Positions 45,243-55,298 of a stretch of 64,000 nucleotides of DNA are shown here, piece after piece; the first letter of the stretch is position 1, and each line of letters starts with the position of its first letter. The notes under the pieces were generated by a model that searched no databases, was not told where the DNA came from, and saw only the letters and a program-made list of their open reading frames with translations. A program made the position numbers and the translations under genes. This DNA is from Xaviernesmea oryzae (GTDB taxonomy: Bacteria > Pseudomonadota > Alphaproteobacteria > Rhizobiales > Rhizobiaceae), in the NCBI RefSeq assembly GCF_900177415.1, contig NZ_FXAF01000006.1:458001-522000 (forward strand), read 5' to 3'.

Positions 45243-46001
45243 TTATCGTGCCAGCCAGCCGCCGTCGACCGGCAGCACGATGCCATGGATGTAGTCCGAG
45301 GCCGGCGATGCGAGAAAGACGGCGGCGCCGCCAAGCTCTTCCGGCTCGCCCCAATGGCCGGCCGGGATGCGGCCGAGGATCGCCGCGTTGCGGTCCGGAT
45401 CGTTGCGCAGCGCTTCGGTGTTGTTGGTGGAGAAATAGCCTGGCGCGATGGCGTTGACGTTGATGCCCTTGCCCGCCCATTCGCAGGCAAGCAGCCGGGT
45501 GAGCCCGGCAAGGCCGCTCTTCGAGGCGGTATAGGAGGGAATGCGGATGCCGCCCTGGAAGGAGAGAAGCGAGGCGATGTTGATGATCTTGCCGCTCTTG
45601 CCCCCGGTGATCAGCTGGCGTGCAAAGGCCTGGGAGAGAAAGAAGACCGTCTTGAGGTTGACGTCCATCACCGCGTCCCAATCGGCCTCGGTGAAGTCGA
45701 TCGCATCGGCCCGGCGGATGATGCCCGCATTGTTGACGAGAATGTCGGCTCGTCCCGTCCAGGCGAGGGTTTCCTTGATGACGCGGTCGATAGGCTCCAG
45801 CGTCGAGAGGTCCGCCCGGATCGAAAGGCTCCGCCCGCCGGCGGCGCTGACCGCCGCTTCCGTCTCGGCCATGGAGGAACGGCCGACCAGAGCCACATCC
45901 GCGCCGGCACCCGCAAGCGCCACGGCAATCGCCTGACCGAGACCGGTATTGGCGCCGGTGACGATTGCCGTCTTGCCTGTCAGGTCGAATGAAACTGGCA
46001 T
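45243..46001 (-). CDS. kduD: SDR-family 2-deoxy-D-gluconate 3-dehydrogenase (KduD-like)
   Basis: 252 residues from ATG 46001 preceded by GGAGGA. Classical SDR motifs: TGANTGLGQAIA (NAD site), NNAG near 90, catalytic Ser in IINIASLLSFQGG, and YTASK. The sequence FDLTGKTAIVTGANTGLGQA with GIRIPSYTASKSGLAGLT and APGYFSTNNTEALRND matches KduD-type enzymes of pectin/2-keto-3-deoxy sugar metabolism. No kduI or related genes are next to it, so it is an isolated gene here. Confidence 0.88.
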   Translation of the reverse strand: MPVSFDLTGKTAIVTGANTGLGQAIAVALAGAGADVALVGRSSMAETEAAVSAAGGRSLSIRADLSTLEPIDRVIKETLAWTGRADILVNNAGIIRRADAIDFTEADWDAVMDVNLKTVFFLSQAFARQLITGGKSGKIINIASLLSFQGGIRIPSYTASKSGLAGLTRLLACEWAGKGINVNAIAPGYFSTNNTEALRNDPDRNAAILGRIPAGHWGEPEELGGAAVFLASPASDYIHGIVLPVDGGWLAR

Positions 46002-46064
46002 GTCTTCCTCCCAAAGCATGTCGCGCCAAAGTGTGCGGCGGTTTTGCGGCGGCGACATGCGCTT

Positions 46065-46102
46065 AAAAACTCAAAACCGCCGGAAATCTTTTCCCGGCGG
46101 TT
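46065..46102 (-). terminator. Intrinsic terminator of infB
   Basis: The minus strand has AACCGCCGG (46102-46094) pairing with CCGGCGGTT (46083-46075), then a T-rich tail TTTTGAGTTTTT. It lies 23 bases past the infB stop and ends the rimP-nusA-ylxR-infB transcript. Confidence 0.88.
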
Positions 46103-46124
46103 CCTAACATTATTGAAGCAGCGC

Positions 46125-48866
46125 TTAAAGCGTGCGCGTGACGTGCTCCACGCGGAAGCACTCGATGATGTCGCCGGCGCGGATGTCTTCGTAGTTCTCG
46201 AAGGCCATGCCGCATTCCTGGCCGACCGGCACTTCCGAGACTTCGTCCTTGAAGCGCTTGAGCGTCTTGAGCTTGCCTTCGTGGATGACGACGTTGTCGC
46301 GGATGAGGCGGACGCCCGCACCGCGTTCGACCTTGCCTTCCGTGACGCGGCAGCCCGCGACCTTGCCGACCTTGGTGATGTTGAACACTTCCAGGATTTC
46401 GGCATTGCCGAGGAAGGTCTCGCGACGTTCCGGCGAGAGCAGGCCCGACATCGCCGCCTTCACGTCATCCACCAGGTCGTAGATGATGTTGTAGTAGCGG
46501 ATCTCGATGCCCGAACGTTCGGCGAAGGCGCGTGCCTGCGCATTGGCGCGGACGTTGAAGCCGATGATCGCCGCATCGGAAGCCTCGGCAAGCGAGATAT
46601 CCGACTCGGTGATGCCGCCGGCACCCGAATGAACGATTCTGGCGCGGACTTCGTCGGTGCCGAGCTTGTCGAGCGCGCCGATGATCGCTTCGATCGAGCC
46701 CTGCACGTCGCCCTTGATGACCAGCGGGAACTCCTTCATGCCGGAGCTCTGGAGCTGCGTCATCATCTGCTCGAGCGAACCGCGCGAGCCGGACTGGCGC
46801 GCCGCCGCCTTGTCGCGGGCAAGCCGCTGGCGATATTCGGAGATCTCGCGGGCACGGCTTTCGCTCTCGACGACGGCGAACTTGTCGCCGGCGGCCGGCG
46901 TTCCGGAAAGGCCGAGCACCTCGACGGGCATCGCGGGGCCGGCTTCCTTGACGTGTTCGCCCTTGTCGTTGACGAGCGCGCGCACGCGGCCCCACTGATC
47001 GCCGGCCACGATGATCTGGCCGGGCTTCAGCGTTCCCTTCTGCACGAGCACGGTCGCGACGGAGCCGCGGCCGCGGTCGAGCTGGGCTTCGATCACCGTG
47101 CCCTCGGCCGTCCGGTTCGGATTGGCCCTGAGGTCGAGGATTTCCGCCTGCAGCAGGATCGCTTCGAGCAGCTTGTCCAGGTTGGTGCCGTTCTTGGCCG
47201 AAACCTCCACGTCGAGCACTTCGCCGCCCATGGATTCCACGAAGACCTCGTGCTGGAGCAGTTCGGTGCGCACCTTCTGCGGATTGGCCGTCGGCTTGTC
47301 GATCTTGTTGATCGCCACGATGATCGGCACGCCCGCTGCCTTGGCGTGGTTGATGGACTCGATCGTCTGCGGCATCACGCTGTCGTCGGCCGCGACGACC
47401 AGGATTGCGATGTCGGTCGCCTGGGCGCCGCGGGCACGCATGGCCGTGAAGGCGGCGTGGCCCGGAGTGTCGATGAAGGTGATCTTCTGACCGTTCTGTT
47501 CGACCTGATAGGCACCGATATGCTGGGTGATGCCGCCCGCTTCGCCGGCCACCACGTTGGCGTGGCGGATGGCATCGAGCAGCGAGGTCTTGCCGTGGTC
47601 GACGTGACCCATGATGGTGACGACCGGCGGACGCGGCAGCATTTCGCCTTCGTCGTCGGCGATGTTGAAGATGCCTTCTTCGACGTCCGATTCCGAAACG
47701 CGCTTGACGGTATGGCCGAATTCACCGGCGATGAGTTCGGCAAGGTCGGCGTCGATGACGTCGCCCGGCTTCATCATCTGGCCTTCCTTCATCAGGTACT
47801 TGATGACGTCGACGGCGCGTTCGGACATGCGCTGCGACAGTTCCTGAATGGTGATGGTCTCCGGCAGGATGACTTCGCGCATGACCTTTTCGCGCGGCTC
47901 CTGCATCTGGCTGCGGCGGAATTTCTCCTGCCGGCGGCGGATGGCGGCGAGCGAACGGCCACGGGAGCTGCCGCCCTCGTCGTCGTCGCTGACGGTGGTG
48001 ATGGTCAGCTTGCCGCGGCGGCGATCGTCCTCGCCTTTCGGGCGGGCCGGAACCTTGGCAGGCGCCGGGGTGGGCACACGGCCGCGGCCGGGCGTGCTGC
48101 TGCGGGCCGGGCCGCGCTCTTCGTCCTCATCCTCATCGGCCCTGCGGCCGCGGCCGGCCACGGGCTGAGCTCCGGGGGCTGCCGCTGGGCGGGGCGGTTG
48201 CGGGCGTGCGTCCTGCGGACGGGCGGCCGGAGCGGCGGCAGCGCGTTCTGCCGGCTTTTCGGCAACGGCAGGTGCCGGGGCTTCAGCCGTGGTGGGCTCT
48301 TCCTGAACCGGCGCCGTCTTTGCTTCCTCGGCCCGGCGGGCGGCTTCGGCCGCCTCTTCGGCCCTGCGGCGTTCTTCCTCGGCCTTGCGGCGTGCCTCTT
48401 CCTCGACCCGGCGTTTGGCTTCCTCGGCCTCGCGGGCCTGGGCTTCCACCAAGGCTCGGCGACGGGCTTCCATTTCTCCGGCGGAGAGGTCGTGCAGCAC
48501 GGTCGGCCGCTGCGGCTGGCGCGGCGGCGGGGCTGACGGGCCTGCAGAGGGGCGCTGTCCCTGAGGGGCAAGCGGACGCTGGCCCTGCGGCGCCGGCTGA
48601 TGGATCCGCGGCTGCGGGCTGGCGGCCTGGGGGCGCTGCGGCGCCGGCTGGGCGGCTTCCACCGGCCGCTGGACCGGTGCTGCCGGCGTGAAAGCCGGTT
48701 TTTCGTCTTCCGGGCGGATCGGGCGGCGCTTGCGCGTCTCGACCACGACCGCCTTGGTGCGACCGCGACCCATGTCCTGGCGCACAGTACCCTGGCTTAC
48801 CCCGGACGGTTTCAGGGTAAGGGTCTTCTTAACGCCGAGTGTCTTGTCGTCTTTGTTATCGGTCAT
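46125..48866 (-). CDS. infB: Translation initiation factor IF-2
   Basis: 913 residues. A long Pro/Ala/Gln-rich N-terminal region and an Ala/Glu/Arg coiled coil (about 125-185) precede the conserved part: [20 protein letters not shown] (IF2_N), GTPase motifs [22 protein letters not shown] and NKIDKP, then domains II-IV ending in EHVTRTL. It delivers initiator tRNA to the 30S subunit. Last gene of the operon; ylxR ends about 100 bases upstream. Confidence 0.98.
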   Translation of the reverse strand: MTDNKDDKTLGVKKTLTLKPSGVSQGTVRQDMGRGRTKAVVVETRKRRPIRPEDEKPAFTPAAPVQRPVEAAQPAPQRPQAASPQPRIHQPAPQGQRPLAPQGQRPSAGPSAPPPRQPQRPTVLHDLSAGEMEARRRALVEAQAREAEEAKRRVEEEARRKAEEERRRAEEAAEAARRAEEAKTAPVQEEPTTAEAPAPAVAEKPAERAAAAPAARPQDARPQPPRPAAAPGAQPVAGRGRRADEDEDEERGPARSSTPGRGRVPTPAPAKVPARPKGEDDRRRGKLTITTVSDDDEGGSSRGRSLAAIRRRQEKFRRSQMQEPREKVMREVILPETITIQELSQRMSERAVDVIKYLMKEGQMMKPGDVIDADLAELIAGEFGHTVKRVSESDVEEGIFNIADDEGEMLPRPPVVTIMGHVDHGKTSLLDAIRHANVVAGEAGGITQHIGAYQVEQNGQKITFIDTPGHAAFTAMRARGAQATDIAILVVAADDSVMPQTIESINHAKAAGVPIIVAINKIDKPTANPQKVRTELLQHEVFVESMGGEVLDVEVSAKNGTNLDKLLEAILLQAEILDLRANPNRTAEGTVIEAQLDRGRGSVATVLVQKGTLKPGQIIVAGDQWGRVRALVNDKGEHVKEAGPAMPVEVLGLSGTPAAGDKFAVVESESRAREISEYRQRLARDKAAARQSGSRGSLEQMMTQLQSSGMKEFPLVIKGDVQGSIEAIIGALDKLGTDEVRARIVHSGAGGITESDISLAEASDAAIIGFNVRANAQARAFAERSGIEIRYYNIIYDLVDDVKAAMSGLLSPERRETFLGNAEILEVFNITKVGKVAGCRVTEGKVERGAGVRLIRDNVVIHEGKLKTLKRFKDEVSEVPVGQECGMAFENYEDIRAGDIIECFRVEHVTRTL

Positions 48867-48967
48867 TCCGTTCCTGTTCCTTCGGACGGGAACGGATGGC
48901 GACCATCAGATCCCGTCAATAGTATACAAATATCCGGTACGGCGGCCGGCATCTGCCGGTGACCGTA

Positions 48968-49654
48968 TCATTGTTCTGGCCGGCCAGCGCCGCCGTCTGC
49001 TCCGGACTGACCGACACCGCGGTACTTTTTGAGCATGGTTGCGCGCTTCACTACACCCTCACCCGCCTGCCCTGCAAGCGCGCAAGCATGGATAAAAGCA
49101 TTCTGGCCCATCACTTCGTCCAATTCCTTGCCCGTGAAGAGCGAAAAGGACGGAATGTCTTCCTGCAGCTCGGATCCGAGCTTCCAGGCCTTGCGGGCCT
49201 GGTCTATTTTTCTGACGCCGTCGGCGGCCGCATCCGCCGCGTGAAAGACGGCGATTGCCGCGCCGGAGCGCACGGCGGCATCCACTTTCATGGCGCCGGA
49301 GATGAACTGGCCGGCCTTGCGGGCCATGTTCATCATGCCCACGAGATCGGCCGCGATCAGCCGGTCGACGAGCGCGCCGAGATCGGCATCCGCCTTCGCC
49401 TCGGTCTTGAGCGCCCGGGCAAAGAGTTTCTTCTGAACGGCCCGGTCGACAAGCGCCCGTTCCGCCTTGATCCAGCAGCCGCGGCCGGGAAGCTGCCGCT
49501 TGAGGTCGGGCACGACGCGCCCGTCCGGAGCGGCCACGAAGCGGATCAGCGTTTCCGGCGATCCGCTCTCGCGCGTTACGATGCAGGTCCGGTCGTTCAC
49601 GACAATCTCGCTCAACCCGTGATCGTCATCCGGCGCCTCTCGCAGCGGGATCAT
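48968..49654 (-). CDS. ylxR: YlxR/L7Ae-type RNA-binding protein
   Basis: 228 residues from ATG 49654, overlapping the nusA stop by ATGA; the long open frame upstream is antisense to the nusA frame and not real. The N-terminal DUF448 domain (RTCIVTRESGSPETLIRFVA, LPGRGCWI) is followed by an L7Ae-like domain (DLVGMMNMARKAGQFISGAM). This nusA-ylxR-infB order is standard. Thought to bind RNA or influence transcription; precise role unclear. Confidence 0.92.
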   Translation of the reverse strand: MIPLREAPDDDHGLSEIVVNDRTCIVTRESGSPETLIRFVAAPDGRVVPDLKRQLPGRGCWIKAERALVDRAVQKKLFARALKTEAKADADLGALVDRLIAADLVGMMNMARKAGQFISGAMKVDAAVRSGAAIAVFHAADAAADGVRKIDQARKAWKLGSELQEDIPSFSLFTGKELDEVMGQNAFIHACALAGQAGEGVVKRATMLKKYRGVGQSGADGGAGRPEQ

Positions 49655-51255
49655 TCCTCTTCTGCGGTGTCCGCCTCCTCGGCCTGCTGCTGCTGCTGGG
49701 CGAGATCCTCTTCGGTGATCCAGCCTGCAAGCAGGCGGGCCTGGACGATCATGTTCTCGGCCTCGACGCGCGAAACGTCGAACTTCGAGAAGAGGCCTTC
49801 GAACTTCTTCGTCTCGCCGTCCTTGCGTTCGGTCCAGCCGACGAGGTCGTCTGCGGCGCAGCCGGCGAAATCCTCGACCGTCTTGATGCCGTCCTCGCCG
49901 AGCGCGACCAGCATCTGGCCGGTGATGCCGTTGATCTGGCGCAGTTCGTCGGACACGCCGAGCTCCTTGCGCTTCGCATCGTTCTCGGCCTCGACGCGTT
50001 CCAGGTATTCGCGGGCGCGGGTCTGGATTTCGTTCGCCGTATCCTCGTCGAAACCTTCGATCGAGGAGATTTCGTCGAGTTCGACATAGGCGAGTTCCTC
50101 GACCTGGGCGAAGCCTTCGGAGGCGAGCACCTGGCCGATCATCTCGTCGACGTCGAGCGCTTCCATGAAGAGGTTGGTGCGCTCGTTGAACTCCTTCTGG
50201 CGGCGTTCGGATTCTTCCTGCTCCGTCATGATGTCGATGTCCCAGCCGGTGAGCTGGGAGGCGAGACGGACGTTCTGGCCGCGACGGCCGATCGCGAGCG
50301 AGAGCTGCTCGTCCGGAACCACCACTTCGATGCGCTCTGCATCCTCGTCGAGAACCACCTTGGCGACTTCGGCCGGCTGCAGCGCGTTGACGATGAACGA
50401 AGCCGGGTCCTGGGACCACGGAATGATGTCGATCTTTTCGCCCTGCAGCTCGCCGACGACCGCCTGGACGCGCGAACCGCGCATACCGACGCAGGCGCCG
50501 ACCGGATCGATCGAGCTGTCGTTCGAGATGACGGCGATCTTGGCGCGCGAGCCGGGATCGCGGGCGACCGACTTGATCTGGATGATGCCGTCGTAGATTT
50601 CCGGCACTTCCATGGTGAAGAGCTTCACCATGAACTGCGGATGGGTGCGCGACAGGAAGATCTGCGGACCGCGCTGCTCGCGGCGCACGTCGTAGACATA
50701 GGCGCGGACGCGGTCGCCGTAGCGCATGTTCTCGCGCGGGATCATCTCGTCGCGGCGGATGATGCCCTCGCCGCGGCCGAGATCGACGATGACGTTGCCG
50801 TATTCGACGCGCTTGACCGTGCCGTTGACGATCTCGCCGACGCGGTCCTTGAATTCGTCGAACTGGCGGTCGCGCTCGGCCTCGCGCACCTTCTGCACGA
50901 TCACCTGCTTGGCCGACTGGGCGGCGATGCGGCCGAAATCCATCGGCGGCAGCGGATCGGCGATGAAATCGCCGATCTTGGCGTCGGGGTTGCGGTCGCG
51001 GGCCAGCGCCAGCGGGATCTGGGTGCCATAGTCCTCGGCGGCTTCCACCACTTCCAGCAGGCGCTGCAGGCGGATTTCGCCGGTCTTCGAGTTGATGTCG
51101 GCGCGGATATTGGTTTCCGAGCCGTAGCGGGAGCGGGCGGCCTTCTGGATGGCGTCGGCCATCGCGGCCAGCACGATCTCGCGGTCGATGACCTTTTCGC
51201 GCGCCACTGCATCCGCGATCTGCAGAAGTTCAAGCCGGTTCGCACTCACTGCCAT
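49651..51255 (-). CDS. nusA: Transcription termination/antitermination factor NusA
   Basis: 534 residues: N-terminal RNA-polymerase-binding domain ([16 protein letters not shown]), S1 domain ([20 protein letters not shown]), KH1/KH2 ([40 protein letters not shown]), and two acidic/HhH C-terminal repeats. It regulates pausing and termination; in E. coli NusA and the operon leader form an autoregulatory circuit. Here a terminator lies in the leader upstream of rimP. Confidence 0.98.
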   Translation of the reverse strand: MAVSANRLELLQIADAVAREKVIDREIVLAAMADAIQKAARSRYGSETNIRADINSKTGEIRLQRLLEVVEAAEDYGTQIPLALARDRNPDAKIGDFIADPLPPMDFGRIAAQSAKQVIVQKVREAERDRQFDEFKDRVGEIVNGTVKRVEYGNVIVDLGRGEGIIRRDEMIPRENMRYGDRVRAYVYDVRREQRGPQIFLSRTHPQFMVKLFTMEVPEIYDGIIQIKSVARDPGSRAKIAVISNDSSIDPVGACVGMRGSRVQAVVGELQGEKIDIIPWSQDPASFIVNALQPAEVAKVVLDEDAERIEVVVPDEQLSLAIGRRGQNVRLASQLTGWDIDIMTEQEESERRQKEFNERTNLFMEALDVDEMIGQVLASEGFAQVEELAYVELDEISSIEGFDEDTANEIQTRAREYLERVEAENDAKRKELGVSDELRQINGITGQMLVALGEDGIKTVEDFAGCAADDLVGWTERKDGETKKFEGLFSKFDVSRVEAENMIVQARLLAGWITEEDLAQQQQQAEEADTAEEE

Positions 51256-51321
51256 TGTCGTTGGTCTCCGTAGGTCGAATGTTTGGCCTCTTCTTCAAAA
51301 AGGCCTTTGTCTCTTGTTTGG

Positions 51322-51909
51322 TTATTCGTCGTCTTCGTCGTTCTGGTTCGCGGCCTCGGCCTTGGCGAGCTTGTCGGCCCGCAGCGCGTCGCGGATCAGA
51401 TCGTCGGTCAGGATGAGCTTTGCCTCGGCCAGCGCCGAAAACGGGATCGTCACCCGCGGTGCCTCGCCATAGGCGACCTGATCCCGCTCGATCGTGAAAC
51501 CTTCCGTATCCGCCTCCGTGATCCTGCCGCGGAACCGCTTGCGGTTGTCGATCATGATCGACGTTTCGCATTTGACCAGGTGGCCCTTCCAGCGGAAGAA
51601 GTCCGACTTGCGGACCATCGGGCGGTCGATGCCCGGCGAGGACACTTCGAGATGATACGCTTTATCGATCGGATCTTCCACATCAAGAACGGGCGAAATG
51701 GCCGTGGAAACGGCCTCGCAGCCGTCGACATCCATGGTTCCGTCGTTGCGCTCGGCCATGATCTGCAATGTCAGACCGTTCTGGTTCAGCATGCGCACCC
51801 GCACCAGCCGATAATCCATGGCGGTCAGCACCGGCTCGATGATTTCGGCGATCCTGAGGTCGAGCCCGGTCTCGATGATGAGCCGCGGCTCGGTTTCGGT
51901 TTGCGGCAT
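51322..51909 (-). CDS. rimP: Ribosome maturation factor RimP
   Basis: 195 residues from ATG 51909 with GGAG at good distance; ATG 51927 is in frame but has no ribosome-binding site. RimP signatures: [40 protein letters not shown], and [12 protein letters not shown] near 95. Needed for 30S assembly. First gene of rimP-nusA-ylxR-infB. The C terminus carries an acidic extension (NQNDEDDE). Confidence 0.96.
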   Translation of the reverse strand: MPQTETEPRLIIETGLDLRIAEIIEPVLTAMDYRLVRVRMLNQNGLTLQIMAERNDGTMDVDGCEAVSTAISPVLDVEDPIDKAYHLEVSSPGIDRPMVRKSDFFRWKGHLVKCETSIMIDNRKRFRGRITEADTEGFTIERDQVAYGEAPRVTIPFSALAEAKLILTDDLIRDALRADKLAKAEAANQNDEDDE

Positions 51910-51972
51910 AAGCTCTCCGGCAATCATTCCCCGGACCGCTGTCGCAGAACCGGGATGGACAGATCGCCTAAC

Positions 51973-52004
51973 AAAAAAGAGCGGGTCCGGTCGGGCCCAC
52001 TCTT
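51973..52004 (-). terminator. Leader terminator upstream of rimP (possible attenuator)
   Basis: The minus strand forms AAGAGTGGG/CCCGCTCTT (nine pairs, one wobble) around a ten-base loop, followed by TTTTTT. It sits between the promoter at 52031-52059 and the rimP start, in the direction of transcription, with no other gene before it. Confidence 0.65.
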
Positions 52005-52030
52005 CATCGGACGATCAAGAATATGGCCTG

Positions 52031-52059
52031 CATATACGCTCTCGGACCCCGAATTGCAA
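52031..52059 (-). promoter_or_regulatory. Predicted promoter of rimP-nusA-infB
   Basis: Minus strand -35 TTGCAA (52059-52054), 17-base spacer, -10 TATATG (52036-52031). The expected start near 52024 gives a leader of about 115 bases containing the terminator hairpin. Confidence 0.6.
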
Positions 52060-52152
52060 GAGAAGCCTCTTTCTTTGATCGGGGCCGCTGGAATTTGAAT
52101 ATCTCCAGTCTATAACCGTTTATAGCGACGCACGAAAGAAAGAGGACGAAAA

Positions 52153-53784
52153 GTGCCCGATCGGATATCGACCCTGGCTCCCTTCCGGCACCAAACCTTC
52201 AGAACGATCTGGACCGCCAGCCTCGCATCCAATTTCGGCAGTCTCATCCAGGCCGTCGGCGCCGCCTGGATGATGACCTCGATTTCCGCTTCCGAGGATA
52301 TGGTCGCGCTGGTCCAGGCTTCGACCGCGGCGCCGATCATGCTCTTTTCGCTCGTCGCGGGCGCGCTCGCCGACAGTTTCAACCGGCGCAGCCTCATGCT
52401 GACGGCACAGATCTTCATGCTGGTCGTCTCGGCGACGCTGACGGTCTTCGCCTATCTCGATCTGCTGACGCCGTGGCTGCTTCTGGCATTCACCTTCCTG
52501 GTCGGCTGCGGCGTGGCGCTCAACAATCCTTCCTGGCAGGCGTCCGTAGGCGATATGGTGCCGCGCGAAGTCCTGCCGGCCGCCGTTTCGATCAACAGCG
52601 TCGGCTTCAACATCACCCGCAGCCTCGGCCCGGCGATCGGCGGCGCGATCGTCGCTGCGGCAGGCGCTGCCGCCGCCTTCGCCGTCAACTCTTTCTGTTA
52701 TTTCGCCCTCATCTATGCGCTCTTTCGCTGGAAGCCGGAGAAACGCGACAGCACCCTGCCGCGCGAAACGCTCCTGCGCGCGCTTTCGGCGGGTCTCGGC
52801 TATGTGGCCATGTCGCCGAATATCCTCAACGTGCTGCTCCGCGGTCTGGTCTTCGGCCTTTCGGCAAGCGCCATCCTGGCCCTTCTGCCGATCGTTGCGC
52901 GCGACCTCGTGTCCGGCGGCCCGCTCACCTACGGCATTATGCTCGGCGCCTTCGGGGTGGGCGCGATCGCCGGCGCCATCGGCAATTCCAGGCTCCGCGA
53001 AGCTTTCTCCAGCGAATCCATCGTCCGCCTGTCCCTCGTCGGCTTTGCCGCGAGCGCGGCGGTCATCGGCGCGAGTTCCAGCACCGTATTGACGGCGATC
53101 GTACTGCTCGTGCCCGGAGCCTGCTGGGTTCTGGCCCTGTCGCTGTTCAACACGACGGTGCAGCTCTCGACGCCGCGCTGGGTCGTCGGCCGCGCACTGT
53201 CCTTCTATCAGACGGCGACTTTCGGCGGCATTGCCGGCGGAAGCTGGCTATGGGGCGTCCTGTCCGATGCATTCGGCGTCTCGGTCGCCCTGACGCTGTC
53301 CAGTTTCGCGATGCTGGCGGGAGCGCTGATCGGCCTTCGCCTGCCGCTGCCGCAGTTCGGCGATCTCAATCTCGACCCGCTGAACCGGTTCAACGAACCG
53401 CTCCTGAAGCTCGACCTCCAGCCGCGCAGCGGACCGATCGTCAATATGGTCGATTACATCATCGCCGATGAGGACATCCCGAAATTCCTGATGCTGATGT
53501 CGCAGCGCCGCCGCATCCGCATTCGCGACGGAGCCCGGCAATGGGCGCTGATGCGCGATCTCGAACATCCGGAAATCTGGACCGAGACCTACCACACCGC
53601 GACCTGGGCCGATTACGTCAGGCACAACCAGCGCCGCACCCAGGCGGATGCGGAGGCCTGGGATGCGATCCGTGCCCTCCACAGAGGCGAGGAAGGACCG
53701 CGCGTCCACCGTATGATCGAGCGGCAGGCGATCCCGACGAGCGACCACGTCTTCCACAAGGCTCACGTGGACCTTCATCACTGA
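52153..53784 (+). CDS. MFS exporter with C-terminal extension (EntS/MFS_3 type)
   Basis: 543 residues from GTG 52153. Twelve membrane segments fill residues 1-400; FRTIWTASLASNFGSLIQAV and GALADSFNRRSLML (loop 2-3) match the MFS_3 group, which includes the enterobactin exporter. A soluble C-terminal domain of about 130 residues (VDYIIADEDIPKFLMLMSQR, WALMRDLEHPEIWTETYHTA, YVRHNQRRT) resembles an antibiotic-biosynthesis-monooxygenase-like ferredoxin fold. The role is unknown; efflux of a small molecule is likely. Confidence 0.85.
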   Translation: MPDRISTLAPFRHQTFRTIWTASLASNFGSLIQAVGAAWMMTSISASEDMVALVQASTAAPIMLFSLVAGALADSFNRRSLMLTAQIFMLVVSATLTVFAYLDLLTPWLLLAFTFLVGCGVALNNPSWQASVGDMVPREVLPAAVSINSVGFNITRSLGPAIGGAIVAAAGAAAAFAVNSFCYFALIYALFRWKPEKRDSTLPRETLLRALSAGLGYVAMSPNILNVLLRGLVFGLSASAILALLPIVARDLVSGGPLTYGIMLGAFGVGAIAGAIGNSRLREAFSSESIVRLSLVGFAASAAVIGASSSTVLTAIVLLVPGACWVLALSLFNTTVQLSTPRWVVGRALSFYQTATFGGIAGGSWLWGVLSDAFGVSVALTLSSFAMLAGALIGLRLPLPQFGDLNLDPLNRFNEPLLKLDLQPRSGPIVNMVDYIIADEDIPKFLMLMSQRRRIRIRDGARQWALMRDLEHPEIWTETYHTATWADYVRHNQRRTQADAEAWDAIRALHRGEEGPRVHRMIERQAIPTSDHVFHKAHVDLHH

Positions 53785-53804
53785 CAGCCCTCGCTGTCAG
53801 CTCC

Positions 53805-55073
53805 TTACCGGATCTTTCCCTTCAGCGACGGATCGGGGAAGCAGGTCGGCGCAAGCCCGTTCTTCGCCTGCCAGTCGCCGAGCGAACGGCGCGTCTTGTA
53901 CCCTGGCAGGCCGTCGACATTGCCGACATCGTAGCCCTTCGAAACCAGTGCCTTCTGCATGGCCAGGATATCGGAGCGCAGCATCTTTCCGACGTTCCCC
54001 CAGCTCGCCTGGAACGGCCCTGCACCATAGGCGATGCGATCGGCAAGATTGCCGATGAACAGCGCGTAGAGGTCGGAATTGTTGTACTGCTTGAGCACGT
54101 AGAAATTCGGCGTGACGACGAATTCCGGCCCGTGCCGGCCGGCCGGCACCAGCATCATTCCGTCCGCCTTGAGATCGGCGGCGGGGAAGGCCTTGCCGGA
54201 AATGCGGGTGATGCCTGCCGCCGCCCACGCGGAAATCGGCTTGGCGAGGTCCGGCCCTTCCTGCGCGCAGGTGAGCTGGGAGGGAATGCTGACCTCGAAA
54301 CCCCAGTCGCGTCCGCGTTGCCAGCCTTCCTTCTGCAGGTAATGCGCGATCGAGGCGAGCGAATCCGGCACCGAATTCCAGATGTCCGGATGCCCGTCGC
54401 GGTCGAAGTCGACGGCATATTTGAGATAGCTCGACGGCATGAACTGCGGCTGGCCGAGCGCACCTGCCCACGACCCTTTCATGGTCGCCGCGTCGACATC
54501 GCCGCGCTCGATCATCGTCAATGCCGCGATCAGTTCCTCGCGGAACATCTCCTTGCGCGTCGACATGAAGGCCTTGGTTGAGAGCACCTGCACCGCGGAA
54601 TAGGGCAGCTTCGCCTTCCCGAAGCCGGACTCCCGGCCCCAGATCGCCACGACGATCTCGCCCGGCACGCCATAGGCCGCTTCGATCTTCTTCAGCGTCG
54701 CGGCATGCGCGGCTGCGAGCCCCCGGCCGGTCGCGGCCAGTCCCTGCAGCCGCTTTTCCGAAAAATAGGCGCCGGGCGAGGAGAATTCCGCCTGGCTCTG
54801 ATCCTGCTGTTTCGGCGGCTTGGTGCCCGGCGGCACGAGATCGGGCAGGCTCCAGTTGAGCGTCACACCTTGGAAGGCGGCCTTGAGAGTTCTGTCCGAA
54901 ATGCCGGCTTTTTTCGCCGCCGGACCGAAGTCATCGGCGATCCACCGCTGGAACTGCCTTTCCACGTCCGGCCTGTTCTGGGCGAATGCGGGGAGGGAGA
55001 AGAGCGCTGTCATCGCGGCGAAAAGCAAAGCAGCGGCGCGTCCGAAAACACCTCCCTCTGCCCTGCCGGGCAT
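53805..55073 (-). CDS. Lytic murein transglycosylase, MltB family
   Basis: 422 residues from ATG 55073, giving a signal peptide (AAALLFAAMTALFSLPAFAQ). The SLT_2 domain has the catalytic Glu in AIWGRESGFGKAKLPYSAVQ, then GALGQPQFMPSSYLKYAVDF, and a C-terminal peptidoglycan-binding domain (LVSKGYDVGNVDGLPGYKTR). Cleaves peptidoglycan to 1,6-anhydro products. The start codon, its purine-rich upstream box and first residues (MPGRAEGG) are encoded by a palindromic repeat (55051-55222), so the start is less sure than the rest. Confidence 0.88.
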   Translation of the reverse strand: MPGRAEGGVFGRAAALLFAAMTALFSLPAFAQNRPDVERQFQRWIADDFGPAAKKAGISDRTLKAAFQGVTLNWSLPDLVPPGTKPPKQQDQSQAEFSSPGAYFSEKRLQGLAATGRGLAAAHAATLKKIEAAYGVPGEIVVAIWGRESGFGKAKLPYSAVQVLSTKAFMSTRKEMFREELIAALTMIERGDVDAATMKGSWAGALGQPQFMPSSYLKYAVDFDRDGHPDIWNSVPDSLASIAHYLQKEGWQRGRDWGFEVSIPSQLTCAQEGPDLAKPISAWAAAGITRISGKAFPAADLKADGMMLVPAGRHGPEFVVTPNFYVLKQYNNSDLYALFIGNLADRIAYGAGPFQASWGNVGKMLRSDILAMQKALVSKGYDVGNVDGLPGYKTRRSLGDWQAKNGLAPTCFPDPSLKGKIR

Positions 55074-55222
55074 CTCCCCCTCAAGGGAGGAGATCGGCTG
55101 GGCGCACCGGTTTCCCGGCATGGGAGCGGGGCCTGGATGACAGACCGTTGCTGATGGGGGAAGCCCTCTCCGCTTGTGATCTCCCCACCTGTGGGGGAGA
55201 TGGCCGGCAGGCCAGAGGGGGG
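55051..55222. repeat. Inverted repeat overlapping the transglycosylase start
   Basis: The 30-bp arm 55051-55080 matches 55193-55222 in inverted orientation at 27 of 30 positions (GGGGGAGATG, GGCAGG and CAGAGGG blocks). Internal palindromes (CTCCCCC...AGGGAGGAGAT; ATCTCCCCACCTGTGGGGGAGAT) are present. It resembles rhizobial intergenic palindromic units but differs from the RIME copies. Confidence 0.7.
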
Positions 55223-55298
55223 CGAGCTTGCTCAACGTTATCCTCCTCAAAACTCTAACCGCAGGACAAAAGGGTGAGGGTCTTCATCCGGTTCTCCC

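Noticed and set aside
46044..48536. Plus-strand 830-residue open frame
   Set aside because: Antisense shadow of infB; it results from high GC third positions and carries no recognisable domain.
48968..50419. 483-residue minus frame upstream of ylxR
   Set aside because: The first 250 residues overlap nusA in another frame; the real gene begins at ATG 49654 with an ATGA overlap.
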